From: Rahnella sikkimica | GTDB lineage: Bacteria > Pseudomonadota > Gammaproteobacteria > Enterobacterales > Enterobacteriaceae | Reading direction: 5' to 3' | DNA length: 64,000 nt | Assembly: GCF_002951615.1 (NCBI RefSeq) | Contig: NZ_CP019062.1 | Coordinates: 558,001 to 622,000 of the forward strand | Part shown: piece by piece, positions 20,701 to 32,198 of the stretch | Layout of the letters: the number at the start of each line of letters is the position of its first letter | Numbering within the stretch: position 1 is the stretch's first letter | Notes under the pieces: model-generated | What the model was told of the DNA's origin: nothing | What the model saw: the letters and a program-made list of their open reading frames with translations, nothing else | Databases searched by the model: none | Position numbers and translations under genes: made by a program

Positions 20701-21206
20701 TGATTACCGGTCTGATCAAGGCGAACATTCCTACACGTATTGCCTTCACGGTTTCGAGCAAAATTGACTCCCGCACCATCCTTGATCAGGGCGGCGCAGA
20801 ATCTCTGCTGGGTATGGGGGACATGTTGTATATGGCGCCTAACTCGTCGATTCCTGTTCGTGTTCACGGCGCATTTGTTCGTGATCAGGAAGTGCATGCA
20901 GTGGTTCAGGACTGGAAAGCGCGCGGTCGTCCTAAGTACATCGAAAGCATCGTTTCCGGTGGCGACGATGGCGAAGGTGGTGGTCTGGGTCTGGACGGTG
21001 ATGAAGAACTCGACGCCCTGTTTGATCAGGCCGTTGCCTTCGTCGTCGACAAGCGTCGCGCATCCATTTCAGGCGTTCAGCGTCAGTTCCGTATCGGTTA
21101 TAACCGCGCGGCGCGAATTGTTGAACAGATGGAAGCGCAGGGCATTGTCAGTGCACCGGGTCATAACGGTAATCGTGAAGTGCTGGCTCCGCCATCACAC
21201 GAATAA
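17709..21206 (+). CDS. ftsK: DNA translocase FtsK
   Basis: FtsK links cell division to chromosome segregation: the N-terminus is an essential divisome part and the C-terminus pumps DNA toward dif and activates XerCD. The 1165 residues comprise four membrane helices (about 25-200), a long Ala/Pro/Gln/Glu-rich linker (about 210-660), a RecA-like motor with Walker A GTTGSGKS from residue 826 and Walker [11 protein letters not shown], and a KOPS-reading gamma winged helix ([17 protein letters not shown]). I chose the TTG at 17709, preceded by CTGGAG, because it gives M-S-Q-E-Y as in E. coli; 13 residues upstream are rejected. The linker is much shorter than in E. coli (1329 residues in total) and lacks its long Gln/Pro repeats. 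Confidence 0.97.
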   Translation: MSQEYTEDKDVTLKRLSNGRRILEALLVVVAIFAAYLMAALVSFNPSDPSWSQTAWHGPIHNWGGGVGAWMADTLFFIFGVFGYAIPAIILCLCWAAFRQRDNQDFVDYFALSLRLIGTLALIVTSCGLASVNVDDLYYFASGGVIGSLLSTAMTPYFNNVGATLVLLCVWAAGLTLFTGWSWLTIAEKIGGAVLGVTNIVTNRSRRDEDYEYDEQDDPLLEEDDEKPAANVAPVAVAATAAAAVPAAAIAASDVDEDDVLFSAPSVTDPAVQTPQVSPVTAAELAPVVATETVNPYAAEPPVADIAPPPQAPHPAAPPLYNFEIPEETPVPRHPQPVQQSPSPAPVHRSDDDGPSMGNWQTAVEHSRSPFDFSSAPPDAAQIASVAATAALATGLAQAGQSAVTSVGNTFMPAFSAVSDENPQVKKGFGPELPRPNPVRIPTRRELASYGIKLPSQRMAEQQEHAQAAAQKDVEQSDWDNDPLAQADQEARQEAALQEAFVAQQQERYGESVTEDAPDDEAALQEAELRNAFAARENARYEQDVEPQSGVVQHHHSQNLPPEAANTAADDFAAAAMKLSQHDAFSFSPMADLVDDTPSEPLFTLPAQAEEEPQLATFAQQPPYQRQAVSEPVQHAQEYEAPRQSSPSSQPDMDSLIHPFLMRNEQPLVKPTTPLPSLDLLTSPPAEAEPVDEFALEQMGNLIEARLNDYRIKADVVGKLPGPVITRFELDLAPGVKAARISNLSRDLARSLSAVAVRVVEVIPGKPYVGLELPNKKRQTVYLREVLDCAKFKESTSPLTIVLGKDISGEPVIADLAKMPHLLVAGTTGSGKSVGVNAMILSMLYKSTPEDVRFIMIDPKMLELSVYEGIPHLLTEVVTDMKDAANALRWCVGEMERRYKLMSALGVRNLAGYNERILEAEAMGRPIPDPFWKPGDGMAAEPPYLQKEPFIVVLVDEFADLMMTVGKKVEELIARLAQKARAAGIHLVLATQRPSVDVITGLIKANIPTRIAFTVSSKIDSRTILDQGGAESLLGMGDMLYMAPNSSIPVRVHGAFVRDQEVHAVVQDWKARGRPKYIESIVSGGDDGEGGGLGLDGDEELDALFDQAVAFVVDKRRASISGVQRQFRIGYNRAARIVEQMEAQGIVSAPGHNGNREVLAPPSHE

Positions 21207-21401
21207 AATATTTTGGTTTAACGGTTTTTGGTTAAGAAGGGTCGCGAATGCGGCCCTTGTGCAAAGATGCGTAAAATGACGGTTTTTCAGATGATTGAGC
21301 TACCACCGGGGCGTTGCCTCGGATAGAGTTCGCACCATACGTCTTTTGTCTTCGTGAAAGGCATCGTCTGAAGTTTAAGGATTTTTGAGGTAATGATAAG
21401 A

Positions 21402-22013
21402 ATGAAAAAATTGTTATTGGTAGGGTGTTTACTGACTGCATTTACCTCCGCTTCCGTTTTGGCGGATGCCAGCAGTGATCTCAAATCCCGCCTGGGTAAA
21501 CTGAACACTTTCCACGCCAGCTTCACTCAGACTGTCACCAGCGATGACGGCTCTGCCGTTCAGCAGGGTGAAGGTGAACTGTGGGTCAAACGTCCAAACC
21601 TGTTTAACTGGCATATGACGACACCGGATGAAAGCATTCTGGTTTCTGATGGCAAAACCCTCTGGTTCTACAACCCGTTTGTTGAGCAGGTGACCGCAAC
21701 CTGGCTGAAAAATGCCACCGGCAACACGCCGTTTATGCTGATTACCCGTAACGACAGCAGCGACTGGTCGAAATATAACGTGAAACAGCAGGGCGATGAC
21801 TTCCAGCTGACGCCGAAAGCGTCCACCGGAAACCTGAAGCAATTTGCGATCACCGTTACGCCGTCAGGCACCATTAAAAGCTTTGCTGCGGTTGAGCAGG
21901 ATGGCCAAAAGAGCGCTTATACCCTGAAGGGTGAGCAAAATGCGTCTGTCGATGACGCGAAGTTTAAATTTACTCCGCCGAAAGGTGTGACGGTGGACGA
22001 CCAGCGTCAGTGA
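21402..22013 (+). CDS. lolA: Outer-membrane lipoprotein carrier LolA
   Basis: LolA is a periplasmic chaperone that carries lipoproteins from LolCDE to LolB. A Sec signal peptide ([21 protein letters not shown], cleavage before DASSD) precedes a mature protein with the family motifs [20 protein letters not shown] and [17 protein letters not shown] chose the ATG at 21402, 11 bases after GAGG, giving 203 residues like E. coli; an ATG nine bases earlier is too close to the ribosome site. rarA begins seven bases after the stop, so the two are probably cotranscribed. Confidence 0.96.
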   Translation: MKKLLLVGCLLTAFTSASVLADASSDLKSRLGKLNTFHASFTQTVTSDDGSAVQQGEGELWVKRPNLFNWHMTTPDESILVSDGKTLWFYNPFVEQVTATWLKNATGNTPFMLITRNDSSDWSKYNVKQQGDDFQLTPKASTGNLKQFAITVTPSGTIKSFAAVEQDGQKSAYTLKGEQNASVDDAKFKFTPPKGVTVDDQRQ

Positions 22014-22020
22014 GGTTAGC

Positions 22021-23364
22021 TTGAGTAATCTGTCACTCGATTTTTCCCAGAATGAATTCCAGCCACTGGCCGCGAGAATGCGGCCAGTAACACTTGCAGA
22101 ATACATAGGTCAGCAGCATCTTCTCGCGCCCGGCAAACCTTTGCCGCGTGCCATCGAGGCAGGGCAGTTGCACTCTATGATTTTGTGGGGGCCGCCGGGA
22201 ACCGGGAAAACCACGCTGGCAGAACTCATTGGTCGCTATGCGAATGCCGACGTTGAGCGGATTTCAGCGGTCACCTCAGGGGTGAAAGATATTCGCGAGG
22301 CTATCGAGCGTGCCCGGCAAAACCGTGATGCCGGGCGTCGCACCATTCTGTTTGTTGACGAAGTCCACCGCTTCAACAAAAGTCAGCAGGATGCTTTTCT
22401 GCCGCATATCGAAGACGGTACGATTACGTTTATCGGTGCGACCACAGAAAATCCGTCCTTCGAACTCAATTCCGCCTTGTTATCCCGCGCCCGTGTTTAT
22501 CTCCTCAAATCGCTGACGGCTGAAGATATCGAAAAAGTCATCGATCAGGCGCTGACAAACGCAGAGCGGGGTTACGCCAATGAAAAAATCCGCGTTCCGC
22601 CGGAAACCCGCCGCATGTTATCTGAACTGGTCAACGGCGATGCCCGTCGTGCGCTGAACAGCATCGAAATGATGGCGGATATGGCGGAAATTGACGCCAA
22701 AGGCTATCGCACGCTGACGCCTGAATTGCTCACCGAGATTGCCGGTGAACGCAGCGCGCGTTTCGATAACAAAGGTGACCGCTTTTACGATCTGATTTCT
22801 GCGTTACATAAATCCGTGCGCGGTTCCTCGCCGGATGCGGCACTTTACTGGTATGCCCGCATTATTACGGCAGGCGGCGATCCGCTTTATGTTGCGCGCC
22901 GCTTACTGGCGATAGCGTCTGAAGACGTGGGCAATGCCGATCCGCGCGGTATGCAGGTGGCTATTTCAGCCTGGGATTGCTTTACCCGCGTCGGTCCGGC
23001 AGAAGGCGAACGGGCTATTGCGCAGGCGATTGTTTATCTTGCGTGTGCCCCAAAAAGTAACGCGGTCTACAGCGCCTTTAAAGCGGCGATGCGGGATGCG
23101 CGAGAAATGGCCGATTACGATGTGCCGGAGCATTTGCGTAATGCACCGACCAAGCTGATGAAAGAAATGGGACTAGGCGCGGAGTACCGTTATGCGCATG
23201 ACGAGCCTAATGCCTACGCCGCCGGTGAGGATTATTTCCCGCCAGAAATGGCCCGCACCCAGTATTATTATCCGACTTCTCGCGGGCTCGAAGGCAAGAT
23301 CGGTGAAAAGCTGGCATGGCTCGCTGAACAAGATCAAAATAGCCCCACAAAACGCTACCGCTAA
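22021..23364 (+). CDS. rarA: Replication-associated recombination protein A (MgsA)
   Basis: RarA is a clamp-loader-like AAA+ ATPase that acts at stalled replication forks and binds SSB. The 447 residues equal the E. coli length. Walker A is GPPGTGKTT, Walker B is FVDEVHRF, and sensor 1 lies in [17 protein letters not shown]; a C-terminal tetramerisation domain follows. The start is TTG, supported by the exact match M-S-N-L-S-L-D-F to E. coli. The gene lies between lolA and serS as in E. coli. Confidence 0.97.
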   Translation: MSNLSLDFSQNEFQPLAARMRPVTLAEYIGQQHLLAPGKPLPRAIEAGQLHSMILWGPPGTGKTTLAELIGRYANADVERISAVTSGVKDIREAIERARQNRDAGRRTILFVDEVHRFNKSQQDAFLPHIEDGTITFIGATTENPSFELNSALLSRARVYLLKSLTAEDIEKVIDQALTNAERGYANEKIRVPPETRRMLSELVNGDARRALNSIEMMADMAEIDAKGYRTLTPELLTEIAGERSARFDNKGDRFYDLISALHKSVRGSSPDAALYWYARIITAGGDPLYVARRLLAIASEDVGNADPRGMQVAISAWDCFTRVGPAEGERAIAQAIVYLACAPKSNAVYSAFKAAMRDAREMADYDVPEHLRNAPTKLMKEMGLGAEYRYAHDEPNAYAAGEDYFPPEMARTQYYYPTSRGLEGKIGEKLAWLAEQDQNSPTKRYR

Positions 23365-23396
23365 TTTTATCGTTGCGGTAAGGTTACCAGTGATAA

Positions 23397-24764
<1,368 letters not shown>

Positions 24765-24791
24765 CCCCGCTATGTACTGAATAATATAGCG

Positions 24792-24817
24792 AAAAAGCGC
24801 CTCAGGGCGCTTTTTTT
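24792..24817 (+). terminator. Rho-independent terminator of serS
   Basis: Arms AAAAAGCGCC and GGCGCTTTTT enclose a four-base loop and run into a T tract, 28 bases after the serS stop. Confidence 0.93.
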
Positions 24818-24879
24818 ATGGATAAAATCGTGCGCTGCATTAAATTACCGGTATTTCATCTGAGTCAACCGGGCCTTTT

Positions 24880-24920
24880 TTGATAGCAGACAAAGTTTAC
24901 TAACCCTTAGTAAGTAATAT
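24880..24920 (+). promoter_or_regulatory. FNR-type promoter of the ynfE-dms operon
   Basis: TTGATAGCAGACAA (24880-24893) resembles the FNR consensus; from memory, the E. coli dmsA FNR site is very similar (TTGATACCGAACAA). A -10 hexamer TAATAT lies at 24915-24920. This puts the FNR centre about 41 bases before the expected start of transcription, as in class II FNR promoters. The leader to the ynfE start would be about 125 bases. Confidence 0.65.
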
Positions 24921-25051
24921 CCACACCATCTGAGTGGGTACATTTCTGATCTGAAAACACAACTTCACGGCCTGCTCATTTTTTTGCCAGGGTTTTAGCC
25001 ACCGGTTTCTCACGGGTGTGCTTTGGCGAGGCAACTTAGCGGAGCGCGAAA

Positions 25052-27507
25052 ATGTCGGTAATCAAATCAGATAAAATCACGGAAAAGAACGGTATCAGTC
25101 GCCGTACGCTGATGAAAACATCCGCGCTGGCCGGTTTAGCCATCGCGGCGGGGGGCGTTTCACTTCCTTTCAGCCGCAAAGTTTTAGCCGACGTGACCGG
25201 TGCTAAAGCTGTTTCAACACCTGAAGATAAAGTGGTATGGGGCGCGTGCTCCGTTAACTGCGGCAGCCGGTGTGCGCTGCGTCTTCATGTCCGTGATGAC
25301 GAAGTTTACTGGGTCGAAACTGACAATACCGGCAACGATATTTACGGCGACCATCAGGTTCGGGCCTGCCTGCGCGGGCGTTCGAACCGCCGCCGTATGA
25401 ATCATCCTGAGCGCCTGAATTATCCGATGAAACGCGTCGGTAAGCGCGGAGAAGGGAAATTCAAACGTATCAGCTGGGAAGAAGCCTTCGACGAAATTGC
25501 CAATAACCTGAAGCGAATTGTCGCCCAATACGGCAATGAAGCGGTGTATATCAATTATACTTCCGGCGTTGTGGGCGGCAACATTACCCGCTCATCGCCT
25601 TACGCCTCGCTGGTCGCTCGTCTGATGAACTGCTACGGCGGTTTCCTCGGCCATTACGGGACTTACAGCACCGCGCAAATTGCCTGCGCCATGCCTTACA
25701 CCTATGGCAGTAACGACGGTAACAGCACGTCCGACATCGAAAACAGCCAACTGGTGGTTCTGTTTGGCAATAATCCGGCAGAAACACGCATGAGCGGCGG
25801 CGGGATTACTTACTACCTCGAACAGGCGCGTCAGCGCTCGAACGCCAAAATGATCGTGATTGACCCGCGTTATACCGATACTGCCGCCGGGCGTGAAGAT
25901 GAATGGATCCCAATCCGTCCGGGAACTGACGCCGCACTGGTTGCTGGTCTGGCGTATGTTCTGATCACCGAAAATTTGGTCGATCAGGCTTTCCTCAATG
26001 CCTATTGCGTCGGTTACGACGAAAAAACCTTACCGGCAGACGCCCCCGCCAACAGCCATTACAAAGCTTATATTCTCGGGCAGGGCGCGGACGGCACGGC
26101 TAAAACACCGGAATGGGCTTCACGCATCACTGGCATTCCGGCAGACAAAATCGTGAAACTGGCACGGGAAATCGGTCAGGCTAAACCGGCCTATATTTCT
26201 CAGGGTTGGGGGCCACAACGTCAGGCAAACGGTGAACTGACGTCACGTGCGATCACCATGCTGCCGATTCTGACTGGTAACGTCGGGATTAACGGCGGCA
26301 ACAGCGGGGCGCGTGAATCCACGTATACCCTCACCATTGAACGTATGCCGGTGCTGGACAATCCGGTCAGGACGCAGATTTCCTGTTTCAGCTGGACTGA
26401 TGCAATTGTGCGTGGCCCTGAAATGACGGCTAAAGCTGACGGCGTTCGCGGGAAAGACAAACTGGATGTGCCGGTCAAGTTCATCTGGAACTATGCCGGT
26501 AACGCCATCACCAATCAGCATTCTGACATCAATAAAACCCACGATATTTTGCAGGACGATTCGCAGTGCGAAATGATCGTCGTGCTCGAAAACTTCATGA
26601 CCTCCTCGGCAAAATACGCCGATATTTTGCTTCCGGACTTAATGACCGTGGAACAGGAAGACATTATTCCTAACGATTACGCCGGGAATATGGGGTATCT
26701 GATTTTCATTCAGCCCGCGACATCCGCTAAGTTTGAACGAAAAGGCATCTACGAAATGATGAGCGAAGTCGCACGGCGGCTTGGCCCGGATGTTTATCAG
26801 AAATTCACGGAAGGACGTACACAGCGCGAGTGGTTGCAAACGCTTTACGCAAAAATGCTGGCTAAAGACCCGGCATTACCGGCCTACGAAGAACTGCGCG
26901 AAATGGGCATTTATAAGCGTAAAGACCCTGCCGGGCATTTTGTCGCCTATAAAAATTCCGTCAGGATCCTCAGGCCAATCCGCTGAAAACGCCGTCCGGT
27001 AAAATAGAAATTTACTCTTCCGCTCTGGCAAAAATTGCCGGTGAATGGGAGCTGAAAAAAGACGAAACCATCAGCCCGTTACCGGTTTATGCCTCAACCT
27101 TCGAAGGCTGGGACGACCCGAAACGCAGCCAGTTTCCGTTGCAGATGTTCGGTTTCCATTACAAAGCGCGTACCCATTCAACCTACGGCAACATCGATGT
27201 TTTGCAGGCCGCGTGCCGTCAGGAAGTCTGGATCAACCCGCTGGACGCACACATCCGTGGCATCCAAAACGGCGACAAAGTGAAAGTCTTCAATGATCGT
27301 GGCGAAGTGCGCGTGGCGGCGAAAGTCACGCCGCGCATCATGCCCGGCGTTGTCGCCATGGGGCAGGGCGCGTGGCATCAGGCCAATATGAAGGGTGACC
27401 GTATTGACCACGGTGCCTGCATGAACACGCTGACGACTCAGCGGCCCTCGCCTCTGGCGAAGGGTAACCCTCAACATACCAATCTGATTCAAATAGAAAA
27501 AGTCTGA
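25052..27507 (+). pseudogene. ynfE: ynfE-type DMSO/selenate reductase catalytic subunit, frameshifted
   Basis: This is a molybdopterin oxidoreductase of the DmsA/YnfE/YnfF family. A twin-arginine signal (ISRRTLMK) leads into the [4Fe-4S] cysteine motif (CSVNCGSRC ... CLRGR) and the Mo-bis-MGD domains. The frame stops at 26984-26986, giving 644 residues. The missing C-terminal domain continues in the next frame from about 26956 to 27507, beginning F-R-Q-D-P-Q-A-N-P-L and ending with the family tail GNPQHTNLIQIEKV. The break falls at a run of five A (26951-26955); six would restore a protein of about 818 residues. The remainder is intact and YnfE-like (QEDIIPNDYAGNMGYLIF), so the change is recent, a sequencing error, or bypassed by slippage. 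Confidence 0.85.
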
Positions 27508-27589
27508 GAAGCGCAGGACAAAGAGCCTGGCTCAGTGACACGGTCGTTAAATTTTCGTCCCGTAAACCGGGGCGTATGCGGAGTAAGTT

Positions 27590-30037
27590 ATGTCGGAACA
27601 AAACAGAAATAAACCCGGTTCAGGTGGCGGGATCAGCCGCCGTGAACTGGTCAAAAGCACCACACTGGCCGGTATGGCCGTCGCAGTAGGGGGAATATCG
27701 CTGCCGTTCAAATCTGTCCGCGCAGATTCAGCCACCGTGGCTGCCAAACCGGCTGAAGAGAAAATCGTCTGGAGTGCGTGCACGGTAAACTGCGGCAGCC
27801 GTTGTCCGCTCAGAATGCACGTTGTTGACGGCGAAATTCGTTACGTTGAAACCGACAACACCGGCGACGACGATTACGAAGCATTGCATCAGGTGCGCGC
27901 CTGTTTGCGCGGACGTTCAATGCGTCGGCGTGTTTACAATCCTGACCGGCTGAAATACCCGATGAAGCGCGTCGGTAAACGCGGTGAAGGTAAATTTAAA
28001 CCTATCAGCTGGGATGAAGCGTTCGACACACTGGCAGGCAGCCTGAAAGATATTATCCAACGTTTTGGCAATGAAGCGATTTACCTGAACTACGGCACCG
28101 GCACGCTGGGCGGCACCATGACCCGCTCATGGCCGCCGGGCAAAACCCTGATTGCACGCCTGATGAATTGCTGCGGCGGTTATCTCAATCATTACGGCGA
28201 TTACAGCTCAGCACAAATTGCTGCTGGTCTGAATTATACGTATGGCGGCTGGGCGGACGGGAACAGCCCTTCAGATATCGAAAACAGCAAACTGGTGGTG
28301 CTGTTCGGTAATAATCCGGGCGAAACCCGCATGAGCGGCGGCGGCGTGACGTATTACCTCGAGCAGGCCCGCCAGAAATCCAACGCCCGCATGATCATTG
28401 TGGATCCGCGCTATACCGACACCGGCGCGGGTCGTGAAGATGAATGGATTCCGATTCGTCCGGGCACCGACGGGGCGCTGGCGGCAGCGCTGGCTCACGT
28501 GATGATTACCGAAAATCTGGTCGATCAGCCGTTCCTCGATAAATATTGCGTCGGTTACGATGAGAAAACCTTACCCGCCGGTGTCCCGCAGAATGCGCAT
28601 TATAAAGCCTATATTCTCGGCGATGGCCCGGATGGGATTGCAAAAACGCCAGCATGGGCAGCAAAAATTACCGGTATTTCAGTTGATAAAATCGTGAAGC
28701 TGGGGCGTGAAATCGGTCAGGCAAAACCGGCCTTTATTACACAGGGCTGGGGGCCGCAGCGCCATGCAAACGGCGAAATCGCAACCCGGGCCATTGCGAT
28801 GCTGGCGATTCTGACCGGCAACGTGGGCGTTCACGGCGGGAATTCCGGCGCGCGCGAAGGATCTTACGAAATCCCGTTTGTACGGATGCCGACGTTTGAA
28901 AACCCTATTCAGACCAGTATTTCCATGTTCCTCTGGACTGACGCTATCGTCCGGGGCCCTGAAATGACGGCCACCAAAGACGGCGTGCGTGGAAAGGCCA
29001 AACTGGATGTGCCGATCAAGTTTATCTGGAATTATGCGGGTAACTGCCTGATCAATCAGCATTCTGATATCAACCGTACACATGACATTCTCCAGGACGA
29101 TACGCAGTGCGAGATGATTGTGGTGATTGATAACCACATGACGTCATCGGCGAAGTATGCAGATATTATTCTGCCGGACTGCACGGCGTCTGAGCAGATG
29201 GATTTCTGTCTGGATGCTTCCTGCGGCAACATGGACTACATCATTTTTGCCGATCAGGCGATCAAGCCACGTTTTCAGTGCAAAAATATTTATGAAATGA
29301 CTTCTGAGCTGGCGCGCCGTATGGGTGTTGAGCAGAAGTTTACGGAAGGACGTACGCAGGAAGAGTGGATGCGTCATCTGTATCAGCAATCGCGTGAAGC
29401 GCTGCCTGAACTGCCGGATTTCGACACGTTCCGCAAACAGGGCATGTTCAAGAAACGCGATCCTGAGCAGCATCATGTGGCGTATAAAGCGTTCCGCGAA
29501 GATCCGGCAGCCAATCCGCTGGACACTCCTTCCGGCAAAATCGAAATCTACTCGGCCGAACTGGCCAAAATTGCCGCCGAATGGGAACTCGCCAAAGACG
29601 ATGTGATTGACCCGTTGCCGGTTTATGCCGCGGGTTTTGAGAATTATGACGATCCGCTGGCCAGCAAATATCCCCTTCAACTGACCGGCTTCCATTACAA
29701 AGCGCGCACCCATTCAACCTACGGCAACGTCGACGTGCTCAAAGCCGCCTGTCGTCAGGAAATGTGGATCAACCCGATGGATGCTTCACAGCGCAGTATC
29801 ACGAACGGCGACATGATCCGCATCTACAACGATCGCGGCGAAGTGCGTATTGCCGCCAAAGTGACACCACGCATGATGCCGGGCGTTGTCGCGCTCAGCG
29901 AAGGTGCCTGGTATTCCCCCGACAGTAAGAAAATCGACCGTGCAGGCAGCATCAACGTACTGACGTCTCAAAGGCCTTCACCGCTGGCGAAAGGTAACCC
30001 CTCTCACACCAACCTTGTGCAAGTGGCTAAGGTTTAA
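27590..30037 (+). CDS. dmsA: Anaerobic dimethyl sulfoxide reductase catalytic subunit
   Basis: DmsA is the exported molybdo-bis(MGD) subunit that reduces DMSO and related S- and N-oxides in anaerobic respiration. The 815 residues begin with a Tat signal (ISRRELVKSTTLAGMAVAVG). The [4Fe-4S] motif is CTVNCGSRC plus a distal C in ACLRGRS. The Mo ligand serine lies in TMTRSWPPGKT, and the C-terminal MGD-binding domain is complete. Segments such as LMNCCGGYLNHYGDYSSAQI and CTASEQMDF mark it as DmsA rather than YnfE or YnfF. A GGAG ribosome site precedes the ATG. It follows broken ynfE by 82 bases and is likely to supply the working catalytic subunit. Confidence 0.95.
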   Translation: MSEQNRNKPGSGGGISRRELVKSTTLAGMAVAVGGISLPFKSVRADSATVAAKPAEEKIVWSACTVNCGSRCPLRMHVVDGEIRYVETDNTGDDDYEALHQVRACLRGRSMRRRVYNPDRLKYPMKRVGKRGEGKFKPISWDEAFDTLAGSLKDIIQRFGNEAIYLNYGTGTLGGTMTRSWPPGKTLIARLMNCCGGYLNHYGDYSSAQIAAGLNYTYGGWADGNSPSDIENSKLVVLFGNNPGETRMSGGGVTYYLEQARQKSNARMIIVDPRYTDTGAGREDEWIPIRPGTDGALAAALAHVMITENLVDQPFLDKYCVGYDEKTLPAGVPQNAHYKAYILGDGPDGIAKTPAWAAKITGISVDKIVKLGREIGQAKPAFITQGWGPQRHANGEIATRAIAMLAILTGNVGVHGGNSGAREGSYEIPFVRMPTFENPIQTSISMFLWTDAIVRGPEMTATKDGVRGKAKLDVPIKFIWNYAGNCLINQHSDINRTHDILQDDTQCEMIVVIDNHMTSSAKYADIILPDCTASEQMDFCLDASCGNMDYIIFADQAIKPRFQCKNIYEMTSELARRMGVEQKFTEGRTQEEWMRHLYQQSREALPELPDFDTFRKQGMFKKRDPEQHHVAYKAFREDPAANPLDTPSGKIEIYSAELAKIAAEWELAKDDVIDPLPVYAAGFENYDDPLASKYPLQLTGFHYKARTHSTYGNVDVLKAACRQEMWINPMDASQRSITNGDMIRIYNDRGEVRIAAKVTPRMMPGVVALSEGAWYSPDSKKIDRAGSINVLTSQRPSPLAKGNPSHTNLVQVAKV

Positions 30038-30048
30038 TGGAGCAAAAC

Positions 30049-30666
30049 ATGACAACTCAATATGGATTTTATATTGATTCAAGCCGCTGCACAGGCTGCA
30101 AAACCTGCGAACTGGCCTGTAAGGATTTCAAAAACCTGACGCCAGATGTCAGCTTCCGCCGGGTATACGAGTATGCCGGTGGCGACTGGCAGCAGGACGG
30201 CGATGGCTGGCACCAGAATGTCTTCGCCTATTACCTGTCGATTTCCTGTAACCATTGCGCGGATCCGGCCTGCACCAAAGTTTGCCCGAGCGGTGCGATG
30301 CATAAACGGGAGGACGGTTTTGTGGTGGTCAACGAAGACGTATGTATCGGTTGCCGTTACTGCCATATGGCTTGCCCGTACGGTGCGCCGCAGTACAACG
30401 AAGCCAAAGGTCATATGACCAAATGTGACGGCTGCTACGAGCGGATCGCGGAAGGCAAGAAACCTATTTGCGTTGAATCCTGCCCGCTGCGCGCGCTGGA
30501 TATGGCACCAATAGAAGAGCTGCGTGCGAAATACGGTGAACTGGCTGAAGTCGCGCCTTTGCCTGCAGCACATTTTACTCACCCTAATATCGTCATCAAA
30601 CCCAATGCGAATTGCCGTCCTGTAGGCGATACCACGGGTTATCTGGCTAACCCGAAGGAGGTTTGA
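30049..30666 (+). CDS. dmsB: DMSO reductase iron-sulfur subunit
   Basis: DmsB transfers electrons from the membrane anchor DmsC to DmsA through four [4Fe-4S] clusters. The 205 residues show the four ferredoxin cysteine groups: CTGCKTCELAC, CNHCADPACTKVCP, CIGCRYCHMACP and CDGCYERI...CVESCP. I chose the ATG at 30049, giving M-T-T-Q-Y-G-F and the E. coli length, with GGAG ten bases before it. An ATG at 30037 that overlaps the dmsA stop would add four residues. It has no signal peptide and is expected to travel with DmsA through Tat. Confidence 0.96.
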   Translation: MTTQYGFYIDSSRCTGCKTCELACKDFKNLTPDVSFRRVYEYAGGDWQQDGDGWHQNVFAYYLSISCNHCADPACTKVCPSGAMHKREDGFVVVNEDVCIGCRYCHMACPYGAPQYNEAKGHMTKCDGCYERIAEGKKPICVESCPLRALDMAPIEELRAKYGELAEVAPLPAAHFTHPNIVIKPNANCRPVGDTTGYLANPKEV

Positions 30667-30667
30667 G

Positions 30668-31525
30668 ATGGGAAACGGATGGCATGAATGGCCTTTAATG
30701 GTCTTTACGGTTCTCGGGCAATGTGTGGTTGGCGCGTTTATCGTGCTGGCGATTGCATTACTGACCCGGCGTAGCGCAGAAGAATATCGCCGGATCCACC
30801 TGTCGATGTTTTTCCTCTGGGTGCTGATGGCGGTGGCGTTCATCGCCTCCGTCCTGCACCTTGGCTCACCGCTGCGCGCGTTCAATTCTCTCAACCGCCT
30901 GGGCGCTTCACCGCTCAGCAATGAAATCGGCAGCGGCTCACTCTTCTTTGCATTAGGCGGGATTTACTGGCTGCTGGCGATGATCAACAAAATGCCCCGC
31001 GCATTGGGCAAGGTCTGGCTGATCGTGACCATGCTGGCGGGTGTGGGCTTCGTTTATGCCATGTGCCGCGTCTACGAAATTAATACAGTACCAACGTGGG
31101 ATAATGCCTACACCGCGTTCCACTTCGGGCTGACGGTGCTGATTGGCGGCCCGGTTCTGGGGTATCTGCTGCTGCGCGGTGCCAATATTAACGGCTGTGG
31201 GCTCCGTTTTCTGCCGGTTGTCAGCGTCGCGGCGCTGCTTGTCAGTTTGTCGGTTGTCGTGATGCAAAGTGCCAGCCTGGCTTCCATCAATAGCTCCGTT
31301 CAGGCGGCTTCTGCGCTGATCCCGCAATACGGCGTGTTGTCCGTTTCGCGACTGGTATTGATCGTTCTGGGGCTGGGCTGCTGGATTTGCCCGCTGATAC
31401 TGCGCAAGCGTCCTGCGATCGCGTCGATGGTCTCAGCGTTCGTGCTGGTCTTTGCCGGTGAGCTGATCGGACGCGCCATTTTCTATGGCTTGCACATGAC
31501 CGTGGGTATGGCCGTCAGCGGCTGA
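30668..31525 (+). CDS. dmsC: DMSO reductase membrane anchor subunit
   Basis: DmsC anchors DmsAB to the inner membrane and oxidises menaquinol. The 285 residues form about eight hydrophobic helices. The start GNGWHEWPLMVFTVLGQC and the segment HLGSPLRAFNSLNRLGASPLS are the DmsC/YnfH hallmarks; the latter includes the loop with the conserved histidine involved in quinol binding. The C-terminus GELIGRAIFYGLHMTVGMAV is also conserved. It starts one base after the dmsB stop, with AAGGAGG inside the dmsB end. Confidence 0.95.
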   Translation: MGNGWHEWPLMVFTVLGQCVVGAFIVLAIALLTRRSAEEYRRIHLSMFFLWVLMAVAFIASVLHLGSPLRAFNSLNRLGASPLSNEIGSGSLFFALGGIYWLLAMINKMPRALGKVWLIVTMLAGVGFVYAMCRVYEINTVPTWDNAYTAFHFGLTVLIGGPVLGYLLLRGANINGCGLRFLPVVSVAALLVSLSVVVMQSASLASINSSVQAASALIPQYGVLSVSRLVLIVLGLGCWICPLILRKRPAIASMVSAFVLVFAGELIGRAIFYGLHMTVGMAVSG

Positions 31526-31538
31526 TTTCAGTTGATCA

Positions 31539-31569
31539 GGGGATACGTCGCCAGCGGTGATGTATCCCC
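31539..31569 (+). other. Intercistronic hairpin between dmsC and dmsD
   Basis: Perfect 8-bp arms GGGGATAC (31539-31546) and GTATCCCC (31562-31569) with a 15-base loop lie in the 61-base gap. No T tract follows, so this is more likely an mRNA-stabilising or processing element than a terminator. It would allow different amounts of the enzyme subunits and the chaperone. Confidence 0.55.
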
Positions 31570-31586
31570 GCAATAAAGAGTTACTT

Positions 31587-32198
31587 ATGTCTGCAGAATC
31601 AATAAGTTTAACCGGCAAAGTATTAGGCGCGATGTTGTTTTATTCCCCGGACTCAGAACAAGTTCAGCCTCTGGTCACATTGATGAAAGACAGTGGCTGG
31701 ACGACGATGTGGCCCTGCGCAACGCAGGAGGCGAAAACCCGTGCCGCCGAATTATTCGCTCAGGCAGATGCCAGCGCGGAAGAGTTAAATGACGCATGGC
31801 AGCGTCTGTTCGTCGGGCCTTATGCCTTACCAGCTCCGCCGTGGGGCTCGGTCTATCTCGATAAAGAATCTGTCATTTTTGGTGATTCCACACTGGCATT
31901 GCGACAGTGGATGCGACTGAACCATATCGAACCGCATCTGACGCAGGCTGAACCGGAAGATCACATCGGGTTGGTGCTGATGATGTCTGCCTGGCTGGCT
32001 GAAAATTCACCACAACTCCTCGGCGAGTTTCTGGCGGCGCATTTGTTGCCGTGGTCGGGACGTTATTTGGAATTGCTGCGTCTGAAAGCGGAACATCCGT
32101 GGTATGAGGGCGTGGCCGTTCTGGCGCAATCAACGCTTAACGGATGGAGAAAGGCACTGGCGCTGGAAATACCTCCGAAGAAGGAATTGTATTTCTGA
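31587..32198 (+). CDS. dmsD: Tat proofreading chaperone DmsD
   Basis: DmsD is a TorD-family redox-enzyme maturation protein. It binds the twin-arginine signal of DmsA-type precursors and guides cofactor loading and export. The 203 residues (E. coli 204) keep the family core AWQRLFVGPYALPAPPWGSV, ESVIFGDSTLALRQWM and EPEDHIGLVLMMSAWLAE. I chose the ATG at 31587, with AAAGAG before it; an upstream GTG at 31557 falls inside the hairpin. In E. coli dmsD belongs to the ynfEFGH operon rather than to dmsABC, so its presence here fits the mixed nature of this operon. Confidence 0.93.
   Translation: MSAESISLTGKVLGAMLFYSPDSEQVQPLVTLMKDSGWTTMWPCATQEAKTRAAELFAQADASAEELNDAWQRLFVGPYALPAPPWGSVYLDKESVIFGDSTLALRQWMRLNHIEPHLTQAEPEDHIGLVLMMSAWLAENSPQLLGEFLAAHLLPWSGRYLELLRLKAEHPWYEGVAVLAQSTLNGWRKALALEIPPKKELYF

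Noticed and set aside
27045..27507. Separate gene for the C-terminal part of the ynfE-type reductase
   Set aside because: It contains only the last domain of the same protein, begins without a ribosome site and joins the upstream frame after a one-base correction.
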